Positions 48,016 through 57,292 of a stretch of 64,000 nt of DNA are shown one piece after another; position 1 is the stretch's first letter, and every line of letters begins with the position of its first letter. The stretch lies in contig OZ220466.1 of the NCBI GenBank assembly GCA_965116055.1, positions 744,001 through 808,000 on the forward strand, given 5' to 3'. Origin of the DNA: Bin55 sp965116055. GTDB lineage: Bacteria; Pseudomonadota; Gammaproteobacteria; Pseudomonadales; Azotimanducaceae. The notes below the pieces were generated by a model. It ran no database searches. It worked only from the letters and a program-made list of their open reading frames with translations, and had not been told where the DNA came from. The position numbers and the translations under genes were made by a program.

Positions 48016-49335
48016 TTGGCAACAGTAGCGCCTCCGTTAGCTGGGGTACAGAGCGGTTTAACCGAACTCCGCAATCGGCTGTTATTTGTACTGTTCGCAC
48101 TGCTAGTCTATCGGATCGGTACGCATATCCCTGTACCTGGAATCAATCCTGATCGACTAGCAGACTTGTTCGAAGCGAATCAAGGTGGCATCCTTGACTT
48201 GTTCAATATGTTCTCGGGCGGTGCGCTTGAGCGCATGAGCATTCTGGCTATGGGCGTCATGCCGTATATCACGGCCAGCATCATCATGAATTTGCTGACG
48301 ATGATGTACCCTTCGCTGAAGCAGCTCAGAAACGAGGGCGAGGCGGGTCGCCGCAAGATCACTAAATTCACTCGATACGGTACCCTGTTCATCGCATTGG
48401 TGCAAGGCACCGCGATGACCGGCGGTATCGCTGCACAAGGTTTACCGTTTGATCCAGGCATTGGGTTTTACTTTGTGTCGATTACGACATTGGTAACGGG
48501 CGCCATGTTTATGATGTGGCTTGGCGAGCAAATCACTGAACGTGGCGTCGGCAACGGCATCTCGCTGTTGATTTTTGCGGGTATCGTATCAGGCTTCCCT
48601 GCGGCGGTAGGCCAATCGTTTGAGGCTGCCAGGCAAGGTACGACCAATATTGTGGCATTGTTGGCCGTCGGCTTATTCGCCATTGTCGTGATTGGCTTCG
48701 TCGTTTTTATTGAGCGTGGTCAGCGCCGCATACCCGTGAACTATGCGAAACGCCAGCAAGGACGGCACTTGGTTCAAGGTCAGCAGACGCATTTGCCATT
48801 GAAAGTAAACATGGCTGGCGTGATACCGGCGATTTTTGCCTCAAGTTTGCTATTGGCGCCGGCGTCTATGGCGCAATGGTTTGGTCAAGGCGTCGGGATG
48901 GGTTGGTTGCAAGATGTCGCGTTGGAGTTGAGCCCGGGACGACCGTTGTATATCCTGCTGTTCGGGGCAGGCATCATTTTTTTCAGCTTTTTCTATACGG
49001 CGATCGTCTTCGATCCCAAGGATGTCGCAGACAATCTAAGACGGCAGGGGGCTTACATTCCCGGCATTCGACCTGGGGTACAGACCACCAACCATATTGA
49101 CGACATCATTACGCGTTTAACTCTGTTCGGCTCACTCTACGTGACTTTGGTGTGTTTGTTACCCGAATTCATGATCGTGTTCTTTGACATTACATTTCAA
49201 CTTGGTGGGACAGCGCTATTGATCGTTGTGGTCGTTTCCATGGACTTCATGTCGCAGGTGCAGGCACATTTGATGTCTAGTCAATACGCCAAGCTCATGG
49301 AGAAATCCAATTTACGCAACTATCGGCGGCGGTGA
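48016..49335 (+). CDS. secY: preprotein translocase subunit SecY
   Basis: 439 aa with ten membrane helices. Landmarks are GTHIPVPGIN (about 35-44), the plug region GGALERMSILAMGVMPYI (about 68-85) and GQRRIPVNYAKRQ (cytoplasmic loop C4). It forms the export channel with SecE, also in this window. TTG start at 48016. Confidence 0.96.
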   Translation: MATVAPPLAGVQSGLTELRNRLLFVLFALLVYRIGTHIPVPGINPDRLADLFEANQGGILDLFNMFSGGALERMSILAMGVMPYITASIIMNLLTMMYPSLKQLRNEGEAGRRKITKFTRYGTLFIALVQGTAMTGGIAAQGLPFDPGIGFYFVSITTLVTGAMFMMWLGEQITERGVGNGISLLIFAGIVSGFPAAVGQSFEAARQGTTNIVALLAVGLFAIVVIGFVVFIERGQRRIPVNYAKRQQGRHLVQGQQTHLPLKVNMAGVIPAIFASSLLLAPASMAQWFGQGVGMGWLQDVALELSPGRPLYILLFGAGIIFFSFFYTAIVFDPKDVADNLRRQGAYIPGIRPGVQTTNHIDDIITRLTLFGSLYVTLVCLLPEFMIVFFDITFQLGGTALLIVVVVSMDFMSQVQAHLMSSQYAKLMEKSNLRNYRRR

Positions 49336-49353
49336 GTCGTCACGAGGAATGAC

Positions 49354-49467
49354 ATGAAAGTACGGGCATCTATCAGGAAGATGTGTTGGAAGTGCAAAGT
49401 GGTGCGGCGACGTGGCGTACTGTACGTCATTTGTGACGACCCGAAACATAAACAACGGCAAGGTTAG
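49354..49467 (+). CDS. rpmJ: 50S ribosomal protein L36
   Basis: 37 aa: MKVRASIRKMCWKCKVVRRR followed by GVLYVICDDPKHKQRQG. The zinc-binding set Cys11, Cys14, Cys27 and His32 is complete (C+ form). It lies 18 bp after secY and 4 bp before rpsM, its conserved place. Confidence 0.95.
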   Translation: MKVRASIRKMCWKCKVVRRRGVLYVICDDPKHKQRQG

Positions 49468-49471
49468 GCTC

Positions 49472-49825
49472 ATGGCAAGGATATCGGGTGTTAACGTCCC
49501 GGATAGGAAGCAAGCGAGAGTTGCGCTTACCTACATCTATGGCGTAGGGCGTACGACTGCGTTGCAGCTTTGCACCAATGTAGGCGTGAACGCAGATAGT
49601 AGGATCGCTGACCTCAGCGAATCGGAAGTGGATTTGCTCCGTAATGAAGTCTCGAAGTTGAACGTTGAAGGGGATTTGCGGCGCGAACAAGATATGAACG
49701 TCAAACGCTTGATGGACTTAGGTTGTTATCGAGGCATCCGCCATCGACGCGGTATGCCTGTGCGAGGTCAACGTACGCAAACCAACGCGCGTACTCGACG
49801 CGGTCGAAAGGTGAACAGAGGCTAG
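49472..49825 (+). CDS. rpsM: 30S ribosomal protein S13
   Basis: 117 aa from the ATG at 49472; a longer form would run back through rpmJ. ARISGVNVPDRKQARVALTY, the GCYRGIRHRRGMPVRGQRT block and the basic tail are S13. It contacts P-site tRNA and bridges to the 50S. Confidence 0.95.
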   Translation: MARISGVNVPDRKQARVALTYIYGVGRTTALQLCTNVGVNADSRIADLSESEVDLLRNEVSKLNVEGDLRREQDMNVKRLMDLGCYRGIRHRRGMPVRGQRTQTNARTRRGRKVNRG

Positions 49826-49828
49826 CTC

Positions 49829-50230
49829 ATGGCAAGAGGGGATAGACGCGAATCGTCGACTCGACGTCGTGGTCGGCGTTCGGTTTCTGACGGGTTGGCG
49901 CATGTGCATGCGTCATTCAATAACACGATCATTACGATTACTGATCGGCAAGGCAATACACTCGGTTGGAAGACCGCGGGCGGGTCGGGTTATCGAGGCT
50001 CGCGCAAGAGTACGCCCTTCGCGGCTCAGGAGGCGGCGTCATTTGTGGCGCGGCAGGTTATTGACGCGTTCGACATGAAGAGCGTTGATGTGTACGTGAA
50101 GGGCCCAGGCCCAGGTCGAGAGTCTGCGGTGCGCGCCATGCATGCAGAAGGTTTGCGCATCAATACCATCACAGATGTCACACCGTTGCCGCATAACGGT
50201 TGTCGGCCACCGAAGCGTCGTCGCATTTAA
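49829..50230 (+). CDS. rpsK: 30S ribosomal protein S11
   Basis: 133 aa. HVHASFNNTIITITDRQGN, GPGPGRESAVRAMHAEGLRI and the C-terminal NGCRPPKRRR are typical. It forms the platform with S7. Confidence 0.96.
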   Translation: MARGDRRESSTRRRGRRSVSDGLAHVHASFNNTIITITDRQGNTLGWKTAGGSGYRGSRKSTPFAAQEAASFVARQVIDAFDMKSVDVYVKGPGPGRESAVRAMHAEGLRINTITDVTPLPHNGCRPPKRRRI

Positions 50231-50242
50231 GGGAATTCGAAT

Positions 50243-50875
50243 ATGGCAAGGTATCTAGGACCGAAACTTAAGTTGTCGCGGCGTGAAGGCACGGATCTTT
50301 ATTTGAAGAGCGGCGTGCGCGCACTCTCGGATAAGTGCAAGGAAGGGAAGAAGCCCGGCGAACCGAGCCTAAGACGCAACGCGGGCCGCGGTCGTCAATC
50401 CGACTTTGCGATTCAATTGCGCGAAAAGCAGAAGGTGAAGCGTCTTTACGGATTGTTGGAACGCCAATTTCGTAATTACTACAAGAAAGCCGATAAAAAG
50501 AAAGGTGCAACAGGTTCTAATTTGCTACGCTTATTGGAGTGTCGGCTGGATAACGTCGTTTATCGCTCCGGCTTTGGGAGCACACGCGCGGAGTCGCGGC
50601 AACTAGTGTCCCACAAATCAATTGAAGTAAATGGCAATGTCGTGAATATTCCCTCCTATCAGGTACGGGAAGGCGATATGGTCAAAGTTCGAGCTCGAGC
50701 CAACGGTCAAGTTCGTATTCAAGTTGCGTTGCAACTGGCCGAACAACGAGCACCGATTGATTGGATTGACGTGGATGCAGAGCATCAGTCGAGCGTCTTT
50801 AAGCGCTACCCGGACCGCGAAGAACTACCTCACGAAATTCAAGAAAATTTGATCGTAGAGCATTACTCCAAGTAG
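50243..50875 (+). CDS. rpsD: 30S ribosomal protein S4
   Basis: 210 aa, 4 longer than E. coli. MARYLGPKLKLSRREGTDL, the S4 domain with ESRQLVSHKSIEVNGNVVNI (about 115-134) and the end with YPDREELPHEIQENLIVEHY fit. In E. coli S4 represses the alpha operon; the 4-bp rpmJ-rpsM gap leaves no room for the same leader. Confidence 0.96.
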   Translation: MARYLGPKLKLSRREGTDLYLKSGVRALSDKCKEGKKPGEPSLRRNAGRGRQSDFAIQLREKQKVKRLYGLLERQFRNYYKKADKKKGATGSNLLRLLECRLDNVVYRSGFGSTRAESRQLVSHKSIEVNGNVVNIPSYQVREGDMVKVRARANGQVRIQVALQLAEQRAPIDWIDVDAEHQSSVFKRYPDREELPHEIQENLIVEHYSK

Positions 50876-50967
50876 CGTTAAACGGGGTGCCACGGGCTAT
50901 ACGCTGCCCAAAGCCGGATTGACGCTACAACCCATCACAGCAGAATCTTGAGAGGAAGAGCATATAC

Positions 50968-52062
50968 ATGACAGCAGAAGCGTCTCAGATCAAAGACGAC
51001 AGTGCCGACGACAACACGGCAGTAGATGCCGAAAATCAGGGTGGCGTAACGGCGCTGCAGCAAATTGATAGTCTATTAACGCCTGCCAAAATGGTCGTTG
51101 AGTCCATTGATGGCATGGATCCGAAGCTTGCGCTTCGAGTGGTATTAGAGCCATTCGAACGCGGTATGGGGCACACGGTAGGTAATGCGTTGAGGCGCAT
51201 TATTCTAGGTTTCATGCCAGGCACCGCGATTACAGAGGTCAAGATTGATGGCGTTGAGCAACCTTACTCGAATATTGAAGGTATTTACGAAGATGTCGTT
51301 GATATTCTCTTGAATCTTAAAGGCGTCAGCGTGCGTCTTAACGGAACTCAGCCGACTGCAGTACTACGCTTGAACGCGAAGGGACTTGCGAAGAAGGAAG
51401 TGAAAGTCACTGCAAAGGACTTTCAAGATAATGCTAACGTCGAAATTGCGAATCCCGATCATCTCATATGCACATTAGGAGAGAAGGGCGAGATTTATCT
51501 AGAAGCTACGGTAACTAAAGGTCGTGGTTACGTGCCTGCTAGCGATCAGGGCGACGATTTCGAGACCGTGACGACTGGACATCTTATGCTTGATGCCAGC
51601 TACAGCCCTATTCAACGAGTGATATATCGCGTTGAAGACACGCGGGTGGAGCAACGGACCGATTTAGACAAACTTATTCTGGAAGTCGAGACGAACGGTA
51701 CCGTTGATGCACAGGAGATTATTCCACGGGCAGCGAGTATCTTGCAACAGCAGTTAAGTGCATTTGTCGATGTAGGTTTATTACCGACTGCAGCGACCGC
51801 GGTTGCCGATACGAACGTTGAGGAGGTACCCAAGGAATTCTTCCTGTCAATTGATGACCTAACGTTGAGCGTCCGTGCCTTGAACGCACTGCGTTCCGAA
51901 GGCATTGAAACCATAGGCGATCTAGTGAGTAGGCAAGAGTCGGATTTGATGAAAACACCGAATCTCGGTCGCAAGTCCATGCAGGAAATCAAGGATGCGT
52001 TGTTGGTCATGGGGCTTCATATTGGTATGGATGTGCCCGATTACATGGCGAAACAGAGCTAA
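50968..52062 (+). CDS. rpoA: DNA-directed RNA polymerase subunit alpha, N-terminally extended
   Basis: 364 aa, E. coli 329. The assembly domain begins near 30-35 (DSLLTPAKMVVE) and includes LEPFERGMGHTVGNALRRII; the C-terminal domain has LTLSVRALNALRSEGIETIG and NLGRKSMQEIKD, with the Arg that contacts UP elements. About 28 acidic residues rich in Asp, Glu and Ala precede the usual start. ATG at 50968 follows GAGAGGAAGAGC; no later in-frame start fits the family. Confidence 0.96.
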   Translation: MTAEASQIKDDSADDNTAVDAENQGGVTALQQIDSLLTPAKMVVESIDGMDPKLALRVVLEPFERGMGHTVGNALRRIILGFMPGTAITEVKIDGVEQPYSNIEGIYEDVVDILLNLKGVSVRLNGTQPTAVLRLNAKGLAKKEVKVTAKDFQDNANVEIANPDHLICTLGEKGEIYLEATVTKGRGYVPASDQGDDFETVTTGHLMLDASYSPIQRVIYRVEDTRVEQRTDLDKLILEVETNGTVDAQEIIPRAASILQQQLSAFVDVGLLPTAATAVADTNVEEVPKEFFLSIDDLTLSVRALNALRSEGIETIGDLVSRQESDLMKTPNLGRKSMQEIKDALLVMGLHIGMDVPDYMAKQS

Positions 52063-52102
52063 TTAAGTCGTCGGTCGAGTTGTACATCAAAGGTAATCGA
52101 GT

Positions 52103-52681
52103 ATGAGACATCAGAAAAGCGGCCGACATCTCAATCGGACATCTGCCCATCGTAAAGCGATGTTGTCGAATATGTCTGTGTCCTTGATTGAGCATGAGAA
52201 CATCAAGACGACGGTTGCAAAGGCGAAGGAACTTCGTCGATACGTCGAGCCGTTGATCACGCTGAGTAAAACGGATTCCGTGGCAAATCGCCGTCGCGCA
52301 TTCGCCAAGCTTCGGAGTAAAGCTGCAGTAGGTAAACTGTTTTCGGATCTTGGTCCGCGTTTCCTGGAACGCCAAGGCGGTTACACCCGTATTCTCAAGG
52401 CTGGCTATCGGCGAGGCGACGCTGCGATGGTTGCGTATATGCAATTGGTTGATTCGCGTAGCGAGGAGACCGCGGAAGAAGAGAAAGCGCCACCCATTGA
52501 ATCGGTAGAGTCGCCGGACTCCTCCGCGAGGAGCGATACACAAGGAACCGTTACTAGCGAAGGGTCTGCGACGAATCAGTCCCCGGGTACTGAAGGATCC
52601 GATACGAGTGATAGTCAGCGTGTGACCGGGGAGGACAAATCGGTTGAAACGGATACGGATAGCAGAGAGCGAAAGCCTTAG
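52103..52681 (+). CDS. rplQ: 50S ribosomal protein L17 with acidic C-terminal tail
   Basis: 192 aa. Residues 1-118 match the 127-residue E. coli protein: MRHQKSGRHLNRTSAHRKAM, EPLITLSKTDSVANRR and GGYTRILKAGYRRGDAAMV. Residues 119-192 are a tail rich in Glu, Ser, Asp and Thr with no fold visible, probably disordered and on the solvent side near the tunnel exit. Last gene of the superoperon. Confidence 0.95.
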   Translation: MRHQKSGRHLNRTSAHRKAMLSNMSVSLIEHENIKTTVAKAKELRRYVEPLITLSKTDSVANRRRAFAKLRSKAAVGKLFSDLGPRFLERQGGYTRILKAGYRRGDAAMVAYMQLVDSRSEETAEEEKAPPIESVESPDSSARSDTQGTVTSEGSATNQSPGTEGSDTSDSQRVTGEDKSVETDTDSRERKP

Positions 52682-52897
52682 GATACGCTCTTACTAAATC
52701 TTGCGCCCTAACTAGGTATACGCCAGCGATTAAAGTTTATTCCCGCGTGTCAAGTCAAATATGCACGCTTGTTGTGACGAAGCGGGACGGGTTCCAATCG
52801 TTTTGGGTGATCTATGATCTAGCCAGATTGACGTGTGACCAAGCAGTCTATTTGACTCCGCTTGTTCTACAAACCGTCGTTCAACCTTGACGACTAG

Positions 52898-55765
52898 CTA
52901 ACCGGCTGCTTGTTGCAATTCAACCGGTCTCAATACGGACCTTAAATATTTACCGGTATAGGATTGTTGATTTTCAGCTAATTCTTCTGGCGTACCTACT
53001 GCGACGATGTTGCCGCCGCCAGAGCCACCTTCCGGGCCCAGATCAATAACCCAATCAGCGGTCTTAATAACGTCCAAGTTATGTTCGATGACGACCACCG
53101 TGTTACCCCGATTGCGTAGCCGTTGTAACACATTCAATAAATGCTGAATATCGTAAAAGTGTAACCCTGTCGTGGGCTCATCAAGAATATATAGCGTATT
53201 GCCAGTATCGGTTTTAGAGAGTTCACGAGACAGTTTGACTCGTTGTGCTTCACCTCCGGATAGTGTGGTAGCGCTTTGTCCTAAACGAATATACGACAAA
53301 CCGACATCCATGAGGGTCTGGAGCTTTCGGTGAATGATGGGAATGGCTGAAAAGAAGTCAGCGGCCTCTTCGACATCCATGTCAAGTACCTCGTGGATGT
53401 TTTTACCTTTGTACCTAACCTCCAAGGTTTCACGGTTGTAACGTTTACCCTCGCAAACATCGCAACGGACATAGACGTCAGGTAGGAAATGCATCTCTAC
53501 CTTGATCAAACCGTCGCCTTGGCATGCTTCGCAACGGCCGCCCCTGACGTTGAAACTGAAGCGACCGGGTTTGTAGCCGCGGGCTCGCGCTTCTTGCGTT
53601 CGAGAAAACAAATCGCGAATTGGGCCGAACATCTGTGTGTAGGTCGCTGGATTTGATCGAGGTGTACGACCGATTGGGCTCTGGTCAATTTCGACAACTT
53701 TCGCTAAATGTTTAAGACCGGAGCACTTGTCATAGCTCTTTGGAACTAATGAGGTAGCTTTGTTAAGTTCGCGAGCTGCAATGGGATACAGAGTCTGGTT
53801 TACTAATGTCGATTTACCCGATCCGGACACACCAGTTACACAAGTAAACAGGCCGATGGGGATTTCTGCTGTAATGCCGGATAGGTTGTTGCCATTCGCA
53901 TGAGTTATTTTGAGGATGCGTTTTCGATTGTACGGCGTGCGTGTAGGCGGTATTTCAATGACTCGGCGGCATGCTAAGTAATCGCCTGTAATTGATGTCT
54001 TTACTTGTTTGACTTGTTCAATCGTGCCTTGTGCAACGATTTTGCCGCCGTGAATCCCTGCGCCCGGGCCAATGTCGACAATATGATCCGCGGTGCGGAT
54101 AGCCTCTTCATCGTGTTCTACGATGATAACGGTGTTACCGATATCACGCAAGTGACTCAGCGTGCGCATCAGTCGCCCATTGTCGCGTTGGTGTAGACCA
54201 ATCGAAGGCTCGTCCAAAATGTAGAGCACTCCAACTAGCCCAGCACCGATCTGACTGGCAAGTCGAATGCGTTGTGCTTCGCCCCCCGATAACGTACCAG
54301 CGCTTCGATTAAGTGTGAGGTAGTTCAACCCCACATCGTTGAGAAACTGCAATCGAGCGCGAATGTCGATCAAGATCTTTTCGCTGATGAATTTGCGTTG
54401 ACCTGAAAATGCAAGGTGGTTGAAGTAGTCAAGCGCATGACCGATTGAGTAACTCGTGATTCGGTCAATATTTTGATCTTCGATAAATACGTTGCGAGAT
54501 TCCTCGCGCAAACGCGAGCCGCCGCACTCCGAACAAGGTGTAGTAGTCATTAAATTAGCCAAGTGTTCGCGGATGCTGTCAGAACTGGTATCAAGTAAAC
54601 GCCTTTTCAGCATGGGTAACACGCCCTCGAAGGGGTGAGTGCGCGGAATGACGCGACCGTTGCGAAGTTTGAAACTGAAGTCAATCTTTTCTTCGCCAGA
54701 TCCGTATAAGACGATGTCGCGATGGGCTTTTCGTAGTTTATGCCATGCTTTGTCAACATCGAAGCCGTAATGAGCGCCCAGTTTGGTGAAGATGTGGTAA
54801 TAGTGACGCGTGTTGCGATTCCAGCCCATGCACGCACCGTCCGCCAGCGATAGAGTGGGGTCGACGATCACGCGTTCGGGTGAGAACGACTGCTCAGTAC
54901 CTAGCCCATCACACTTGGAGCATGCACCGTGTGGGCTATTGAAAGAAAACATGCGCGGTTCGAGCTCACTGATGGCATACCCGCACTCTGGACACGCGTA
55001 CCGATTGGAATAGATGGTTTCAGGGATGGCTTGACTATCGTCTATACCTGCGAGTAGTGCGCGACCCTCGCCAAGTTCTAGTGCTGTTTCAAGACTTTCT
55101 GCTAGGCGTTGTTGGTTATCCGGTCGAATGACGAACCGGTCTACTACGGCTTCAATGGTGTGTTTGCGATTCTTATGTAATTTAGGTTTCGAGTCGAGCT
55201 CAACCACAATGCCATCAATGCGGGCGCGAACATAACCCGAACCGGCGAGTTCCGCGAATACGTGTTCGTGTTCGCCTTTACGATCTTCAATCACCGGAGC
55301 GAGTACCATGGCTCGTGTACCTTCCGGGAATGCAAGTGCATGGTCAACCATCTCCGAAATCGTTTGAGCGTCGAGCTTGTGTCCATGCGTAGGGCAGCGT
55401 GGGTCGCCAACGCGCGCAAACAACAAGCGTAGGTAGTCATATATTTCGGTAATCGTGCCAACAGTCGATCGGGGGTTATGCGATGTTGACTTCTGTTCAA
55501 TAGAGATCGCGGGCGATAACCCATCAATATGGTCAACATCAGGTTTGTTCATCACCGATAAAAACTGTCTTGCGTACGCTGACAGCGATTCAACGTAACG
55601 CCGTTGTCCTTCGGCATAGAGGGTGTCGAAGGCTAAGGAAGATTTACCTGAACCGGAGAGTCCGGTGATAACGATTAGCTTGTCTCGCGGTAGATTGACG
55701 TCGATATTCTGAAGGTTATGCGTGCGTGCACCGCGAACGGCAATCGTATCGTGGGTAGAAGTCAT
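52898..55765 (-). CDS. uvrA: excinuclease ABC subunit A
   Basis: 955 aa. Two ABC halves: Walker A GLSGSGKSSLAFDT and GVSGSGKSTLVNQT, signatures LSGGEAQRIRLAS and LSGGEAQRVKLSRE, and two zinc modules (CPECGY...CSKC, and CEACQG...CDVC). It finds bulky DNA damage and loads UvrB. The divergent neighbour is the alkyltransferase-TetR fusion, so two repair genes share a 203-bp interval. I see no CTGT-N8-ACAG LexA box there. Confidence 0.97.
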   Translation of the reverse strand: MTSTHDTIAVRGARTHNLQNIDVNLPRDKLIVITGLSGSGKSSLAFDTLYAEGQRRYVESLSAYARQFLSVMNKPDVDHIDGLSPAISIEQKSTSHNPRSTVGTITEIYDYLRLLFARVGDPRCPTHGHKLDAQTISEMVDHALAFPEGTRAMVLAPVIEDRKGEHEHVFAELAGSGYVRARIDGIVVELDSKPKLHKNRKHTIEAVVDRFVIRPDNQQRLAESLETALELGEGRALLAGIDDSQAIPETIYSNRYACPECGYAISELEPRMFSFNSPHGACSKCDGLGTEQSFSPERVIVDPTLSLADGACMGWNRNTRHYYHIFTKLGAHYGFDVDKAWHKLRKAHRDIVLYGSGEEKIDFSFKLRNGRVIPRTHPFEGVLPMLKRRLLDTSSDSIREHLANLMTTTPCSECGGSRLREESRNVFIEDQNIDRITSYSIGHALDYFNHLAFSGQRKFISEKILIDIRARLQFLNDVGLNYLTLNRSAGTLSGGEAQRIRLASQIGAGLVGVLYILDEPSIGLHQRDNGRLMRTLSHLRDIGNTVIIVEHDEEAIRTADHIVDIGPGAGIHGGKIVAQGTIEQVKQVKTSITGDYLACRRVIEIPPTRTPYNRKRILKITHANGNNLSGITAEIPIGLFTCVTGVSGSGKSTLVNQTLYPIAARELNKATSLVPKSYDKCSGLKHLAKVVEIDQSPIGRTPRSNPATYTQMFGPIRDLFSRTQEARARGYKPGRFSFNVRGGRCEACQGDGLIKVEMHFLPDVYVRCDVCEGKRYNRETLEVRYKGKNIHEVLDMDVEEAADFFSAIPIIHRKLQTLMDVGLSYIRLGQSATTLSGGEAQRVKLSRELSKTDTGNTLYILDEPTTGLHFYDIQHLLNVLQRLRNRGNTVVVIEHNLDVIKTADWVIDLGPEGGSGGGNIVAVGTPEELAENQQSYTGKYLRSVLRPVELQQAAG

Positions 55766-55931
55766 GGGCGAGAGAACTTGTGCAACAGGGAATAATACTG
55801 TTGAAGGGTAAAAAATCTAAACGACTCCTAACATCGTTTTAGTGAGATCAGCTTCCATTGAGGACTACACTTCCACGGTACTTTTTCGTGCAGCGACTCT
55901 ATCTCCATGGTCAACATATTCTTATCTTCAC

Positions 55932-55962
55932 TATAATTTCGGGAATGTAACTAGATAGTTAC
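55932..55962 (+). promoter_or_regulatory. promoter -10 and operator-like palindrome of the alkyltransferase-TetR gene
   Basis: TATAAT (55932-55937) is a consensus -10 box 31 bp before the ATG. The palindrome GTAACTAGATAGTTAC (55947-55962, 7-bp arms, 2-bp centre) lies immediately after the expected start of transcription and ends six bases before the start codon. This is the usual place for a TetR repressor to block its own gene. No good -35 box is visible and there is no clear Shine-Dalgarno. Confidence 0.55.
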
Positions 55963-55968
55963 CAAAAG

Positions 55969-57045
55969 ATGATTTTTACAACGAGATACGAGTCGCCTTT
56001 CGGTCCGATAACTGTTTGTGCTTCGGAAAAAGGCCTAAGAGCCATACTATTCAATGATCCATCACTACCTTCTGGTGAAACAGTAACTAAAAAGTGCGTA
56101 TTGAATCCGCAAGCTTTCCCTACTGAGCCTTTGGTGTATAACGAAAAACGGCTCGCCAAAACGATTGAACAGCTTGACTTGTACTTCAATGGTCATCTAC
56201 AAGAATTCAGACTTCCGATTGACTTAGGCGACAAGGGAACGAGTTTTCAACGTAGTGTATGGCAGGCATTGCAAGAGATCCCGTACGGGGCGACCGTGAC
56301 CTATGGTGAGCTCGCAAAACGAATTGGCAATGAAAAAGCTGCACGAGCGGTCGGGCTTGCCAACAATCGTAATCCGCTCGCCATTGTCATCCCTTGCCAT
56401 CGAGTCATCGGTGCAAACGGCTTTCTCGTGGGGTATGCGGGAGGGCTGGCTTTTAAGCAATCCCTCCTGCAATTAGAAGGCGTTTCATGTAAAACGAATG
56501 AGGACGCGACATCGCGCGATAACATTATTCGAGCTGGCGTCGTAGCTTTCTCGAAATTAGGTTATCGGGGGGCGAGGATAGACGAGATTGCGACAACAGC
56601 TGGTATCAATAAACGGATGATCTATCACTATTTCGGTTCAAAACGCGGTTTATACGACGAAATTCAATCGTTGTTGTTAGCGGACACCACTTCCGCCGCA
56701 GGCTCCCGTCAAATCGTCAATGAAGAGGAGAAATTGCGATTGCAGTTATTTCGGTTGCTTGATCAAGACCCACTTAATGCATTCGATATTGAGGAGGAAA
56801 TTCGAGGTAATGAACGCCAGATCACAAAGTTAGTTAAGGAAGGTGAAATTGCTCGCGATATCAGCGTACGCTTACTTGCCCGTTTGCAATGTTTCATCCA
56901 TAGATTCGGTGGCCTGTTTTGTCTGGTAAATCAACCCGCACTAACCAGAGATGATTTGCAGGAGCTCATTCGGGTTCGACCGAGTTCGAAAAAGCTTACG
57001 CGTTTGCTCCCATTAGTTCGTCGGATGGTTGACCCGACTTTTTGA
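55969..57045 (+). CDS. methylated-DNA-protein-cysteine methyltransferase fused to a TetR-type regulator
   Basis: 358 aa in one frame. Residues 1-172 are an Ogt/MGMT enzyme: SFQRSVWQALQEIPYG (92-107), ARAVGLANNRNPLAIVIPCH (125-144) with acceptor Cys143, RVIGANG, and the GYAGGLAFK loop. It would remove alkyl groups from O6-alkylguanine by a single-use transfer. Residues 183-240 are a TetR HTH domain (GARIDEIATTAGINKRMIYH at 201-220), followed by an all-helical ligand-binding half to the end. The overall logic resembles Ada (alkyltransferase plus AraC-type HTH) but with a TetR module. Gene-level fusion, not two genes: no stop or restart between. The target genes are unknown; its own promoter is a candidate. 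Confidence 0.9.
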   Translation: MIFTTRYESPFGPITVCASEKGLRAILFNDPSLPSGETVTKKCVLNPQAFPTEPLVYNEKRLAKTIEQLDLYFNGHLQEFRLPIDLGDKGTSFQRSVWQALQEIPYGATVTYGELAKRIGNEKAARAVGLANNRNPLAIVIPCHRVIGANGFLVGYAGGLAFKQSLLQLEGVSCKTNEDATSRDNIIRAGVVAFSKLGYRGARIDEIATTAGINKRMIYHYFGSKRGLYDEIQSLLLADTTSAAGSRQIVNEEEKLRLQLFRLLDQDPLNAFDIEEEIRGNERQITKLVKEGEIARDISVRLLARLQCFIHRFGGLFCLVNQPALTRDDLQELIRVRPSSKKLTRLLPLVRRMVDPTF

Positions 57046-57068
57046 CGCGACACATCAGATATAGTCCG

Positions 57069-57232
57069 ACATTTGCCAACCAAATGTGGAATAATCTCGG
57101 ACATCCCCTCCCTGCCATATACAACAAGGCAAAGCCCTAGGTAGCGGGGATTGGGGCTGGTCGTGATGCCAATGTGTGTGGCTTTTATTGTTAAATTTCC
57201 ATCGTGACTAGATCGATAAATCAGTACTGATT
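57069..57232. promoter_or_regulatory. palindromes upstream of the MFS-acyltransferase operon
   Basis: In the 247-bp interval, ACATTTG/CAAATGT (57069-57087) forms a 7-bp hairpin shortly after the alkyltransferase-TetR stop, and AATCAGTACTGATT (57219-57232) is a perfect 14-bp palindrome 61 bp before the operon start. The first could help terminate the upstream transcript; the second is a candidate operator. No clear promoter boxes. Confidence 0.35.
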
Positions 57233-57292
57233 ACGGTCTAATCAAGTAATCTATACGCCTCAGCGAAGCGATTGCGTAGTAAATGAGCATCT

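Noticed and set aside
55766..55968. LexA (SOS) box before uvrA
   Set aside because: No CTGT-N8-ACAG sequence is present in the interval.
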